A stretch of 64,000 bases of DNA from JB111 sp049856295 (GCF_049856295.1 NZ_JBNDMZ010000010.1:62001-126000), one strand, 5' to 3'. Numbered from the stretch's first letter, positions 24,977 to 33,867 are shown. Numbers and translations: made by a program. The notes: generated by a model not told the origin, from the sequence alone.

Positions 24977-27900
24977 TCAGCGGCGGATGCCGAGGGTGTC
25001 GGTGCCGTCGCGGTTCCAGTCGCCGACGACGACCTCGTCGCCGGTGCGGCCGTAGAACTGCTCGATGTCGGCCCACCCGCCTGTGAGGGTGTTGGACACG
25101 AGGTACTGGTTCCCGCGTCGGGAGGCGAAGGTGTCTGCGCCGTCGCCGTCCCAGTCGCCCACGAGGACCTGGTCGTTCGCCCGGCCGTAGTCGAACTGCG
25201 CGTCCGCCCAACCCGAGGTCAGCGAGTTGGAGACGTAGTAGGTGGTGCCGCGCCGCACGGCGAACGTGTCCACGGAGTCGGCGTCGTAGTCACCGACGAG
25301 GACCTGGTCGGACGCCCGGCCGTAGTCCAGCTCGGTCTCCGCGTTCCCGCCGGTGAGCCGGTTGGTGAGGAAGTAGGAGTTCCCGCGTCGGATGGCGAAG
25401 GAGTCGGACCCGTCGCCGTCCCAGTCGCCCACGAGGACGGTGTCGCCGGAGCGGCCGAAGGTCAGCTCCACGTCCGCCGTCCCGCCGTAGAGGGTGTTGG
25501 ACAGGTAGTACGCGTTCCCACGCCTGACCGCGAGGGTGTCGGAGCCGTCGCCGTCCCAGTCACCGACGAGGACCTCGTCGCCGGGGCGGCCGAAGCTGAA
25601 CTCGTGGTCGGCCCAGATGTCCCAGTCGTCGTTGAGGTAGAACCCACGACCCGGCGACGGCGGAACGGGCTCAGGGTCCGGCTCCCCGGGCTCGCCCGGC
25701 TCCTCGTCGTCGATGAGCGTGACGAGGAACGGGTCGAGCGTGACGTCGGGCGTCTCCTCGGTGATCGCGGCAGTGGCCGTGGTCGCCTCGTGCTCGTAGC
25801 CCTCGGGCACGCCGGTCAGCGTGACCTCGTAGTCCCCGGCGCCCTCGACGACCACCGTGATGACGCCGTCGGCCTCGGCCAGGTCGGCCTCTCCGCCGTC
25901 GACGACCGTGATCTCCTCACCGTCACCGGGCGCCACGACCGTGATCGCGCCACCGGCAACAGCAGCACCGTCAACGTCCTCGACGGACGCCGTGATCGAC
26001 CCCGCCACCGGCTCGGGCTCGTTCGGGTCCGCGGGATAGTCACCCAGGGAGCTGAACGTGCCGACGACGGCGTTGATGTTCGTGTCGTAGCTCACCGTGA
26101 GGTACTCGTCGCCGGAGACGACGGCGGAGCTCGGATCGCCCTGGTCGACGTTCTGCCGCGACATGTACAGGAGCACGGGAGTCGTGTCGGTCCAGGCCTG
26201 CCCCGGGTGCGCGAGCCGGCCGACGACGGGTTCGCTGGACCCGTAGTCGTTGCCGCCGTACGTGAGCAGCATCCGGCCGCCGGGCAGCGTGAGGATGTCG
26301 GGAGCCTGCATGCTCCACGGGACCGGGCTCGCGACGGACCACGTGCGACCGTGGTCGAACGACTCGCTGACGAGGCCGGGCCGGATGACGGCGGTCAGGT
26401 GGTCGTCGTCCAGGACGGCCACCTCGATCTCGGAGAGGCCGACCCCGGGCTCCGACGGGATCATCACCTCGTTCTCCAGCGGCCAGGTCCGTCCGCCGTC
26501 CGTGCTGCGCACGACGCTGGCGCGGCTCAGCGCGGCATCGGGGCGCGTCCCGTACAGGGGGACGAGCAGGTCGCCGTTGTCCAGCTCGACGACGTTGCCG
26601 GACTCGGCCGCCCAGCCGAGGAGGTAGTGGCCGCTGCGGGGCCCGCAGCCGCAGCTCATCGACGTCTCGACGAGGGCGGGGTCGGACCACGTCGTGCCGC
26701 CGTCCTCGGAGCGTGCCACGTAGGTGTCGATCGTGGCGCCCTCGGCGGGATAGTCGGTCCAGTCCGTCTGGAACCAGGTGAGCACGATGGTGCCGTCGCG
26801 CAGCTGCGTGATCTGGGGGTCGCGGTCGTCGTCGGGCGTGTCGATGACGACCCGCGGCTCCGACCAGGTCAGCCCCCCGTCGGTGCTCTCGGTCCACCGG
26901 ATCTGACCGGGATCACCGCCGTCGCCCGGCGAGTGCCCGTTCGACCAGTAGTAGACGGTGACCAGGCGTCCGTCGTCGAGGCGTGCGACCTCCGGGAAGA
27001 AGGGCCGCTCGTCGCCGTCGCCCTCCGCGATGATGACGTCCGGCTGAATCCTGGAGCTCGCGCCGACGGACTGCGCGGCCACCGACTCGGTCCCGTCCGG
27101 GCCGGTGACGATCGTGCGCAGGATCCCGCGCTCCCCGTCACCGAAGGTGTGGGAGATCGAGATGGTCGCCCAGCCGTCGTCGTCGGGGCCTGTGAGCTCG
27201 GCGGGGATGGTTTCGCCCTGCCACTCGGCGACCGCGGTGTAGTCCGCGACGTCGGCGCCCTCGGGCAGTTGGACGCGCGCGACGGACAGGTCCACGACCT
27301 CGCCGGCGTCGATGAAGTCGTCGAGGAGGGGCTCGACGGCGAGGCCCGCGAAGGCATCGTCGGGCAGCTCGCCGGAGACGGCGAGGTCGTCGATGTAGTA
27401 GTCGACGCCGACGGCGCTGGCGCCGGCGGACCCGAAGTAGATCTCGCCCAACGTGGGCGAGGGTGCGTTGCGCCTCTCGGTCTGGAACCGGACGCCGTTG
27501 ACGATGATCTCGGCGCGCTCGGTCGTGGCGTTGATGGTGACGTCCACCCACTCGTTGAGTGCCGCGCCACCCGCGACCCGGGCGACGTCGGCGAAGCTGG
27601 ACCCGTCGTAGGCCGCGATCCGGATGTCGTCCCCGTCGCGGTTGAAGGTGAACCGCCAGACGCCGTTGGCACTGGTGCCCTCGGCACCTTGGATGGCGAC
27701 GTAGGGGCCGGCGTTGAACTCGGCGGGAGAGAACCGGTAGGAGACGGACCGCTCCTCGGTCTGGGGGTAGGTGCACCAGGCTCGGGTGTAGACCGAGCTG
27801 CTCTGGTCGACCACCCGCATCGCCTGGTTCGTCTCGGCCGCGCCGCCGAAGGCGGCCTCGGCGACGGTGACGTCACCGATGATCCGGCAGTCCGCGGGTG

Positions 27901-28087
27901 GCTCGCCGAGCGGCTCGTCGTCGAACGTGCGCACGGCACCGTCCGCGGGCGCCGCAGCGGCGGGAGACCCGCGTAGCACCGCCACTGGCGCCAGTGCCAG
28001 GACGAGCGCGAGGAGCGCAGCGGTGGCGAGACCGAGCCACCGCCGGTGAGTAGAGGGACTGAACCTGACCAAGGGGAGGGCGATCAC
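24977..28087 (-). CDS. Secreted BNR/Asp-box protein with five C-terminal GDWDGDG repeats (protein B)
   Basis: A 1036-residue secreted paralogue of protein A. Start GTG 28087 follows AAAGGAG with six bases between; the longer frame to 28144 has no ribosome-binding site. The signal peptide ends SPAAAAPADG. The lectin-like domain (about 50-240) matches that of protein A nearly residue for residue. A single sialidase-like propeller (about 320-690) has Asp boxes STDGGLTW, SEDGGTTW and STDGGRTW, and a CGCG cysteine motif. The catalytic arginine triad of GH33 sialidases is not obvious. An Ig-like segment leads to five GDWDGDG repeats ending GIRR. It is probably the first gene of an operon with protein A, 107 bp downstream, under the IclR-type palindromes. 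Confidence 0.78.
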   Translation of the reverse strand: MIALPLVRFSPSTHRRWLGLATAALLALVLALAPVAVLRGSPAAAAPADGAVRTFDDEPLGEPPADCRIIGDVTVAEAAFGGAAETNQAMRVVDQSSSVYTRAWCTYPQTEERSVSYRFSPAEFNAGPYVAIQGAEGTSANGVWRFTFNRDGDDIRIAAYDGSSFADVARVAGGAALNEWVDVTINATTERAEIIVNGVRFQTERRNAPSPTLGEIYFGSAGASAVGVDYYIDDLAVSGELPDDAFAGLAVEPLLDDFIDAGEVVDLSVARVQLPEGADVADYTAVAEWQGETIPAELTGPDDDGWATISISHTFGDGERGILRTIVTGPDGTESVAAQSVGASSRIQPDVIIAEGDGDERPFFPEVARLDDGRLVTVYYWSNGHSPGDGGDPGQIRWTESTDGGLTWSEPRVVIDTPDDDRDPQITQLRDGTIVLTWFQTDWTDYPAEGATIDTYVARSEDGGTTWSDPALVETSMSCGCGPRSGHYLLGWAAESGNVVELDNGDLLVPLYGTRPDAALSRASVVRSTDGGRTWPLENEVMIPSEPGVGLSEIEVAVLDDDHLTAVIRPGLVSESFDHGRTWSVASPVPWSMQAPDILTLPGGRMLLTYGGNDYGSSEPVVGRLAHPGQAWTDTTPVLLYMSRQNVDQGDPSSAVVSGDEYLTVSYDTNINAVVGTFSSLGDYPADPNEPEPVAGSITASVEDVDGAAVAGGAITVVAPGDGEEITVVDGGEADLAEADGVITVVVEGAGDYEVTLTGVPEGYEHEATTATAAITEETPDVTLDPFLVTLIDDEEPGEPGEPDPEPVPPSPGRGFYLNDDWDIWADHEFSFGRPGDEVLVGDWDGDGSDTLAVRRGNAYYLSNTLYGGTADVELTFGRSGDTVLVGDWDGDGSDSFAIRRGNSYFLTNRLTGGNAETELDYGRASDQVLVGDYDADSVDTFAVRRGTTYYVSNSLTSGWADAQFDYGRANDQVLVGDWDGDGADTFASRRGNQYLVSNTLTGGWADIEQFYGRTGDEVVVGDWNRDGTDTLGIRR

Positions 28088-28126
28088 GAGTGGCTCCTTT
28101 GCCGACCGTTGAGACGCAACTATCAG

Positions 28127-28145
28127 CATGGACCCCCGTTCCATG
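28127..28145. promoter_or_regulatory. IclR-type operator for the protein B promoter
   Basis: CATGGA (28127-28132) and TCCATG (28140-28145) flank a 7-bp spacer, giving the 15-bp box TGGACCCCCGTTCCA. It has the length and outer arms of the IclR consensus (TGGAAATNATTTCCA). It lies 40-58 bp before the GTG of protein B, next to a possible -10 (GATAGT read leftward at 28124-28119). Confidence 0.5.
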
Positions 28146-28238
28146 TCGAGAGTGTCATGTCGCGTGACCGAATCGTGATGTGCCCGAGCATGGAGGTCTC
28201 ATCGCACTCCGCGTGCCACGTCGCGACACGCATTCGTG

Positions 28239-28259
28239 ACATGGAATGTGTTTCCATGT
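28239..28259. promoter_or_regulatory. IclR-type operator overlapping the iclR-family gene's -35 region
   Basis: ACATGGAA (28239-28246) and TTCCATGT (28252-28259) form perfect 8-bp arms around a 5-bp spacer. The core TGGAATGTGTTTCCA (28242-28256) agrees with the IclR consensus in both arms and in length. It overlaps where a -35 would be for the -10 at 28274, so binding should repress the regulator itself and the downstream operon. Confidence 0.65.
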
Positions 28260-28273
28260 GGCCGATCCCCTGT

Positions 28274-28279
28274 TACGGT
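28274..28279 (+). promoter_or_regulatory. -10 element of the catabolic operon, probably leaderless
   Basis: TACGGT lies seven bases before ATG 28287, so the transcript may start at the A of the ATG. TTTCCA at 28251-28256 would be the -35 with a 17-bp spacer and is inside the operator. Confidence 0.45.
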
Positions 28280-28286
28280 CCCCGAC

Positions 28287-29093
28287 ATGGAACAGCGTGC
28301 CAAGTCGTATCACTCGCAAGGGCTCGTCCGAGCCCTGGCGATCTTGCGACTGCTCGGCAAGGCACCCGCCCCCCTCACGCTGGCCTCGATCGCCACGGAG
28401 CTCGAGCTGCCGAAGTCGACCGCGGTCCGCCTCCTCCAGGTGATGGAGGAGGAGGGGTTCGTCCGCCGCTCCGGCGAGCACCCGGCGTACTCGATCGGGC
28501 ATGCCGTCCACGAGATCGCCGAGGGCTACCGGCCGCCGAGCATGTCCGACGTCGCGGCCCCGGTCCTCAGCCGGCTCGCCGACGAGGTGGGCTTCACCGC
28601 AAACGTCGGCCTCCTCGAGGGCCCCTCGGTCCTCCACCTGCACGTGGCGGAGCCGCAGCGCGCGCTCCGCTTCGCCACCGGCGGCACGCTCGACCACGCG
28701 TACTGCACCGGACTCGGCAAGCTGCTCATGTCGGTCCTCCCGGAGGACGCCATCGACGCCCACCTCCCGGAGTCCGAGCCCTACTCGAGCTGGACCGCAC
28801 GCACGATCACCACCCGGGCCGGCATCGTCGACGAGCTCGAGCGGATCCGCCGGGACGGCTACAGCGTCGACGACGAGGAGCGCAACCGCGGCGTCACCTG
28901 CATGGCCGTCCTCCTGCCGACGCACGGCGCCCCCACGTTGGCGATGTCCGTCTCCGCCCCGAGCGCCGAGCTCGAGGAGCCGGCCCGTGCGACGCTCCTC
29001 CCCGTCCTCAACGCCGCGGCGGCCGAGCTCGTCGCGGCGCCCGGTTTCGACGCCGCGCTCGAGCCGCTGCGCCCCCGGATGGCCACCGCATGA
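28287..29093 (+). CDS. IclR-family transcriptional regulator
   Basis: A 268-residue regulator. The winged HTH is at about 10-72 (LVRALAILRLLGKAPAPLTL, LELPKSTAVRLLQVMEEEGF). The effector domain (about 85-260) has the family features YCTGLGKLLMSVLPE, TARTITTRAGIVDELERIR and DDEERNRGVTCMAVLL. It is the first gene of a 15-gene rightward operon, and its stop overlaps the amidohydrolase start as ATGA. Two 15-bp palindromes of IclR type lie in the divergent region, one covering its own promoter and one covering that of the secreted proteins. The effector is presumably a pathway intermediate. Binding to these palindromes is inferred from resemblance to the IclR consensus. Confidence 0.88.
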   Translation: MEQRAKSYHSQGLVRALAILRLLGKAPAPLTLASIATELELPKSTAVRLLQVMEEEGFVRRSGEHPAYSIGHAVHEIAEGYRPPSMSDVAAPVLSRLADEVGFTANVGLLEGPSVLHLHVAEPQRALRFATGGTLDHAYCTGLGKLLMSVLPEDAIDAHLPESEPYSSWTARTITTRAGIVDELERIRRDGYSVDDEERNRGVTCMAVLLPTHGAPTLAMSVSAPSAELEEPARATLLPVLNAAAAELVAAPGFDAALEPLRPRMATA

Positions 29094-29971
29094 TCGTCGA
29101 CGTCCACAGCCACTGCCACCAGCCGGAGCACTGGGGGAGCGAGCACGAGGACCACTGGCAGGGCGCCTACGGCGGCGAGCCCTACCCGGTGGTCACGCCC
29201 GAGTCCTACGACCAGGTCATGCAGGAGGCCGGCGTCGACGTCGCGGTCGTCTTCGGCCTCGCGGCGTCGCAGGCCGGGGTGCGCACGCCGAACCGCTTCG
29301 TCGCCGACTTCGTGGCACGGATGCAGACCCCGGCGATCCCGTTCTGCTCGATCGACCCGCTCGACGCCGACTGGCGCGACCAGCTCGACGAGGCCGTCGA
29401 GCTCGGCTTCCAGGGTGTCAAGCTCTACCCGGTCCTGTCGCTGTTCGACCCGCTCGCCGACGAGTTCGACGACTTCTACACGACGCTTCGGGCGAACGGC
29501 ATGGTCGCCCTGTGGCACATGGGCGCCACCCCCAGCCCCGTCGGCCGGCTCGCGGTCAGCCAGCCGATGGTCATCGACGAGGTCGCCCGCCGCCACCCGG
29601 ACCTCACCCAGGTCATGGCGCACATGGGCCACCCCTGGCAGCGCGACACGAACGTCGTGCTGCGCAAGAACCCGCGCGTCTTCGCCGACGTGTCGGGCGT
29701 CCCGTCCCGGCCGATGGACGCGTTCTTCGCATTCGTCGGCGCCCAGGAGTGGCGCACGGTCGACAAGCTCGTGTTCGGCTCCGACTACCCCCTCTGGACC
29801 CCCGCGCAGGCGCTCGCCAACCTGCGCGCGATCGCCCGGTTCCGCGCCGGGAACCTGCCGTTCGTGGCCGACGACACGATCGAGCGGATCATCCACTGCG
29901 ACGCGCTGACGATGCTCGAGCTCACCGCTCCCGCCGGCACGCACTCTTCGACACCTAGGAGCACCTCGTGA
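29090..29971 (+). CDS. Amidohydrolase family 2 (TIM-barrel) protein
   Basis: A 293-residue metal-dependent hydrolase or decarboxylase of PF04909. The N-terminal metal motif HSH is at residues 6-8 (VDVHSHCHQ). Other barrel landmarks are GVKLYPVLSLFDP, VMAHMGHPW (His ligand) and FGSDYPLWTP (Asp ligand). Family members decarboxylate aromatic or unsaturated acids (ACMSD, gamma-resorcylate) or hydrolyse lactones. It overlaps IclR by ATGA and the aminotransferase by GTGA. The closest recognisable group is the unassigned amidohydrolases found in catabolic operons. I do not assign a substrate. Confidence 0.8.
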   Translation: MIVDVHSHCHQPEHWGSEHEDHWQGAYGGEPYPVVTPESYDQVMQEAGVDVAVVFGLAASQAGVRTPNRFVADFVARMQTPAIPFCSIDPLDADWRDQLDEAVELGFQGVKLYPVLSLFDPLADEFDDFYTTLRANGMVALWHMGATPSPVGRLAVSQPMVIDEVARRHPDLTQVMAHMGHPWQRDTNVVLRKNPRVFADVSGVPSRPMDAFFAFVGAQEWRTVDKLVFGSDYPLWTPAQALANLRAIARFRAGNLPFVADDTIERIIHCDALTMLELTAPAGTHSSTPRSTS

Positions 29972-31293
29972 CATCCGTCTCCCGCAGCCTCGCCGAGGCT
30001 GCCGAGCGCATCATCCCGGGCGGGGTCAACTCCGCCACCCGCAGCATCGGCGCACCATGGGCCTGGCGGTCGGCCAAGGGCGCCACGATGACCGACATGG
30101 ACGGTGGCGTCTACACCGACTACCACGCCGCCTTCGGGGCGATCCTGCTCGGCCACAGCGACGAGCGGGTCAACGACGCCGTCACCCGCGCGATCGCCGA
30201 CATCGACCTCGTGGGCGTCGGGACCACGGAGCTCGAGGTCGAGCTCGCCCGGCTCGTGGTCGACGCCATCCCGAGCGCCGAGATGGTCATCTCCACGATG
30301 AGCGGGTCGGAGGCCACGTTCCAGGCCGTCCGTCTCGCCCGTGGCGCGACGGGGCGCCCCTTCATCCTCAAGTTCCAGGGCAACTTCCACGGGTCCTACG
30401 ACGCGCTCGCCCGCAACGTCATCTCGAGCCCCGACCTCGCCTGGGGCCGCGACCCGAACTCCTCGGGAATCCTCGACGACGCCATCGACCACACGCTGAT
30501 CGCCGAGTTCAACGACCTCGCCTCGGTGCAGGAGCACTTCGCCCGGCACCCCGAGCAGATCGCCGCCGTCATCCTCGAGCCCGTGCCCCACAACGTCGGC
30601 GCGCTCCTGCCCGAGCAGGAGTTCCTCGAGGGCCTGCGCGAGATCACACGGGCGCACGGCAGCCTCCTGATCTTCGACGAGGTGATCTCCGGCTTCCGGC
30701 ACGCGCTCGGCGGGTACCAGGAGCTGTGCGGCGTCACCCCGGACCTCACCACCTTCGGCAAGGCGATGGGCAACGGGTTCCCGGTCGCGGGCCTCGCCGG
30801 CTCCACCGAGGCGATGTCCCACTTCACGCCCGCCGGCGGCTCGGTCATGCTCGCCGGCACCTTCAACGGGAACGCCGCGTCGATGGCCGCCGCCATCGCC
30901 ACGATCGAGGTCCTCAAGGACCCCGAGGTCGACTTCTACGGTCACGTGGGCCGCCTCGGCGACCGGATGCGCGTGGGTCTCCAGCAGATCGCCGACGACG
31001 CCGGGATCGCCGCGCACGTCACCGGTCTCGGCTCCGTCTTCATCCCGTACTTCCTCGACGGCGAGGTGCGTGGCTACCGCGACCTGCTGCGCAACGACGA
31101 CCACGCCTACGCGACCTTCCACCGCCGCATGATCGACAAGGGCTCGTTCATGTACCCGATGGCGCTCAAGCGGAACCACATCTCGCTCGCGCACACCGAG
31201 GCCGACGTCGACCGCACGCTCGCCCAGGCCGAGGACGTCCTCGGTGCGATGGCGCGCGAGGGGATCTTCGCGGCGCAGGCGGCGAACGCCTGA
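29968..31293 (+). CDS. Class III aminotransferase / glutamate-1-semialdehyde mutase-like enzyme
   Basis: A 441-residue fold-type I PLP enzyme. The start region ERIIPGGVNSATRS is characteristic of glutamate-1-semialdehyde aminomutase-like members. STMSGSEATFQAVRLAR carries the phosphate-binding loop, LLIFDEVISGFR the aspartate that pairs with the pyridine nitrogen, and TTFGKAMGNGFPVAG the Schiff-base lysine. The usual hemL neighbours of the heme pathway are absent, so it is probably a catabolic aminomutase or transaminase acting on a beta- or D-amino acid. The GTG start overlaps the upstream stop by GTGA, and the deacylase start follows one base after its own stop. Confidence 0.83.
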   Translation: MTSVSRSLAEAAERIIPGGVNSATRSIGAPWAWRSAKGATMTDMDGGVYTDYHAAFGAILLGHSDERVNDAVTRAIADIDLVGVGTTELEVELARLVVDAIPSAEMVISTMSGSEATFQAVRLARGATGRPFILKFQGNFHGSYDALARNVISSPDLAWGRDPNSSGILDDAIDHTLIAEFNDLASVQEHFARHPEQIAAVILEPVPHNVGALLPEQEFLEGLREITRAHGSLLIFDEVISGFRHALGGYQELCGVTPDLTTFGKAMGNGFPVAGLAGSTEAMSHFTPAGGSVMLAGTFNGNAASMAAAIATIEVLKDPEVDFYGHVGRLGDRMRVGLQQIADDAGIAAHVTGLGSVFIPYFLDGEVRGYRDLLRNDDHAYATFHRRMIDKGSFMYPMALKRNHISLAHTEADVDRTLAQAEDVLGAMAREGIFAAQAANA

Positions 31294-31294
31294 C

Positions 31295-32854
31295 ATGTCC
31301 CCGATCTCCTCGACCGTGCTGACCGGAGGCCTCGTGGCCGACGGGCTCGGCGGCGACCCCTTCCTCGGTGACGTGCTCGTCGCCGACGGACGGGTCTCCG
31401 CCGTCGTCCCGGCGCGCGAGCGGCCCGCCGGCGGGTACGACGCGGAGATCGTCGACTGCACGGACCGGGTCGTCGCCCCCGGGTTCGTCGACCTCCACTG
31501 CCACTCCGACCTCAGCCTGCTCGCCTACCCGGGCAACGAGAGCAGGGTCGGTCAGGGAGTGACCACCGAGGTGGTGGGGAACTGCGGCATGAGCCCGGCC
31601 CCCGGGAACGCCGACGCCGCCGGCCTCGCCCGAGTCATCAGCACGATCGACGTCACGCCCGACCTCGGGTGGACCTGGACCGACGTCGCCGGCTGGCTCC
31701 AGGCGCTCGACGACTGCGAGACGGCGACCAACGTCGCCGCCCAGGTCGGGCACGGATCCGCACGGTTCGCCGTGACCGGCACGAGCACGGACCCGCTCGA
31801 CGACGACGGGCTCGCCGCCCTCGAGCGGGAGGTCGAGGACGCCTTCGCGGCCGGCGTCGTCGGCGTGAGCCTCGGGCTGATGTACGCGCCCGGCGCCTCG
31901 GCCGGTGCGGACGAGCTCGCCGCCGTCGCCCGGATCGTCGCCGCGCACGACGGCCTGCTCTCGGCGCACCTGCGCGACTACCGCGCCGGGTCCCTGCGGC
32001 GCTCGATCGACGAGCTGGCCGGTGCGTCCGGCGAGGGCGGGCCGAGGCTCCAGGTCTCCCACCTGCGGGGCATCGGCGGGCAGCACGGGTTCCCGGAGGC
32101 GCTCGCCCACCTCGCGGCGCTGCGGGAGTCCGTCGACATCGACGCCGACGCGTACCCCTACGTCCACGGCCACACCACGCTCACCCAGCTGCTTCCGCCC
32201 GAGCTCCGCGACGGCGGGCCGGACGCCGTGGTCGCGGCCTGCCTCACCGACCCGGGCGCGGTCGCGAGGGAGCTCGCCGCCGCCGGGTACGGCCTCGACC
32301 AGATCCTCGTGATGAAGGCGACCGAGACGCCCGAGGCCGTCGGATCGGACCTCACGGAGGCGCCCGGGGACCCCTGGCTCTGGCTCGTCGACCTCCTCGT
32401 CGCCAACCGCGGCCTCGTCGACGTCGCGGCCGAGAGCGGCCGGTGGAGCGACATCGACCTCATGCTCGCCACCGACTGGGTCTCGATCGCCTCCGACGGC
32501 ACCGCGCTCGACCGCACCCACCGCGCGTCCGTGGCCCACCCCCGCTCGTGGGGTGCCTTCTCCGCGGGGTACCGCATGCTGCGGCACCGCGGGACCGCGA
32601 TCGGCGAGACCGTGCGCCGGCTCTCGACGGCGCCCGCCGCGCGTGCCGGCATCAGCAGCGGGATCGTGCCCGGGCGGCGGGCCGACCTCGTCGTCCTCGA
32701 CGACCAGGCCTTCGACTCCGCGGCCACGTTCGGGGACCCGGCCCGGCCGTCCGTCGGGCTCGACCACGTGTACGTGGGCGGCATCGCCGTCGTCGACTCC
32801 GGGCGCCTGACCGGCGCCCGCCCGGGAGCGCTCATCAGAGGGAGAGAGCAGTGA
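31295..32854 (+). CDS. N-acyl-D-amino-acid deacylase family amidohydrolase
   Basis: A 519-residue amidohydrolase similar in size to D-aminoacylases (about 480-560). The metal motif is FVDLHCHSDLSLL (His68, His70), followed by the family hallmark GVTTEVVGNCGMSPAP whose cysteine is a metal ligand in characterised D-aminoacylases. GVVGVSLGLMYAPG, LLSAHLRDYRAG and ASDGTALDRTHRASVAHPR supply later barrel residues. The expected reaction removes an N-acyl group from a D-amino acid. It sits one base after the aminotransferase and overlaps the oxidoreductase by GTGA, so the freed amine is a plausible substrate of the PLP enzymes in the operon. Dihydroorotase-like activity is the alternative. Confidence 0.83.
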   Translation: MSPISSTVLTGGLVADGLGGDPFLGDVLVADGRVSAVVPARERPAGGYDAEIVDCTDRVVAPGFVDLHCHSDLSLLAYPGNESRVGQGVTTEVVGNCGMSPAPGNADAAGLARVISTIDVTPDLGWTWTDVAGWLQALDDCETATNVAAQVGHGSARFAVTGTSTDPLDDDGLAALEREVEDAFAAGVVGVSLGLMYAPGASAGADELAAVARIVAAHDGLLSAHLRDYRAGSLRRSIDELAGASGEGGPRLQVSHLRGIGGQHGFPEALAHLAALRESVDIDADAYPYVHGHTTLTQLLPPELRDGGPDAVVAACLTDPGAVARELAAAGYGLDQILVMKATETPEAVGSDLTEAPGDPWLWLVDLLVANRGLVDVAAESGRWSDIDLMLATDWVSIASDGTALDRTHRASVAHPRSWGAFSAGYRMLRHRGTAIGETVRRLSTAPAARAGISSGIVPGRRADLVVLDDQAFDSAATFGDPARPSVGLDHVYVGGIAVVDSGRLTGARPGALIRGREQ

Positions 32855-33867
32855 ACGAGGACAAGACGCCGCTCGGCGTCGGGATCGTGGGGGTCGGCGG
32901 CATCGCCCTGTCCCACATGGCCGCGCTGCGCACGATGCCCGGCGCGCGGCTCGTCGCGGTGTGCGACCTGGACGCCGCCCGTGCCGCCGAGGTGGCGCAC
33001 ACCGAGCGCTGCGCCGGCTACGGGTCGGTCGAGGAGCTCCTCGCGGACGACGAGGTCGAGGCCGTCATCGTCTGCACCCCGAACATGACGCACGAGAAGC
33101 TGGGCCACCAGGTCCTTCAGGCCGGCAGGCACCTGCTGATGGAGAAGCCGCTGGCGCTGACCCCGGAGGGGGCGCGCGGCGTCGCCGCCGAGGCCGAGGC
33201 GCGCGGGCTCGCGCTCGCCGTGGGCCACAGCCACCGGTTCTCCGACCAGAGCCTCGCGATCCGCGAGGTCATCGACGCCGGGGAGATCGGCACGCCCCGG
33301 TTCGTCCGGGTCGTCATCAACGGCGGCTGGATCTGGCCCGGCTGGCAGGCCTGGGTGCTCGACCCCGCCCTGTCCGGCGGCCACTCCCTGCACAACGGCG
33401 TCCACCTCGTCGACCTCGCGAGCTGGTGGATCGGCGAGCCCGCCACGAGCGTCCACTCGGTGGGGCAGCACGCCACGAGCGAGGCGCTCGACATCTACGA
33501 CTACCTCGTCATGGGGCTCGGCTTCGCGAGCGGCGCCGCGGCCGTCTGCGAGATCAGCCGCGGCGAGCGGCCCCGCAGCGCGTCCTACCTCGAGCTCACC
33601 GTGGTGGGCACCGACGGCGTCCTCACGCGCTCGTGGGACGCCGAGGGCGTCCTCGCCTGGACCGACACCGGCCTCACCGCCTGGGGCGTCGACGGGTCCG
33701 GCCCCCGCACCTTCGTCCGCGAGCTCGAGGCGTTCGTCGCCGCGGCGCGCAGCGAGGCCGAGGTCGTCCCGCCGGTCTCGGCGGCGATCCACGCCGTCGA
33801 CATCGCCGCGGCGTCCGAGGAGTCCCTGCGCACGGGCCGCACGATCGAGATCGGAGCCCTGTCATGA
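32851..33867 (+). CDS. Gfo/Idh/MocA family oxidoreductase
   Basis: A 338-residue NAD(P)-dependent dehydrogenase. The Rossmann fold starts at GIVGVGGIALSHM, with AVCDLD binding the ribose, and the family signature LLMEKPLALT is present. The C-terminal alpha/beta domain has the catalytic histidine region GGHSLHNGVHLVDLASWW. Most relatives oxidise a sugar, inositol or amino-sugar hydroxyl. GTG 32851 overlaps the deacylase stop as GTGA; its own stop overlaps the shortened partner gene as ATGA. Presence of a sugar-type dehydrogenase beside a deacylase is one argument for an amino-sugar or acylated sugar acid substrate. Confidence 0.85.
   Translation: MNEDKTPLGVGIVGVGGIALSHMAALRTMPGARLVAVCDLDAARAAEVAHTERCAGYGSVEELLADDEVEAVIVCTPNMTHEKLGHQVLQAGRHLLMEKPLALTPEGARGVAAEAEARGLALAVGHSHRFSDQSLAIREVIDAGEIGTPRFVRVVINGGWIWPGWQAWVLDPALSGGHSLHNGVHLVDLASWWIGEPATSVHSVGQHATSEALDIYDYLVMGLGFASGAAAVCEISRGERPRSASYLELTVVGTDGVLTRSWDAEGVLAWTDTGLTAWGVDGSGPRTFVRELEAFVAAARSEAEVVPPVSAAIHAVDIAAASEESLRTGRTIEIGALS

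Noticed and set aside
23574..27976. Long plus-strand open frames of 399 and 1090 codons over the secreted proteins
   Set aside because: Their repeating VPVTDEDLV-type residues are antisense readings of the GDWDGDG and Asp-box repeats.
20694..28087. Confident annotation of proteins A and B as sialidases (GH33)
   Set aside because: Asp boxes are present but also occur in other propellers; the catalytic arginine triad and Tyr/Glu pair are not evident.
28087..28144. Upstream ATG at 28144 as the start of protein B
   Set aside because: It has no ribosome-binding site, lies in the operator palindrome, and would put 19 residues before the signal peptide; GTG 28087 has AAAGGAG at good spacing.
29968..31293. 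hemL (heme biosynthesis glutamate-1-semialdehyde aminomutase)
   Set aside because: The neighbourhood is catabolic without any heme genes; the fold is shared, but the role is more likely degradative.
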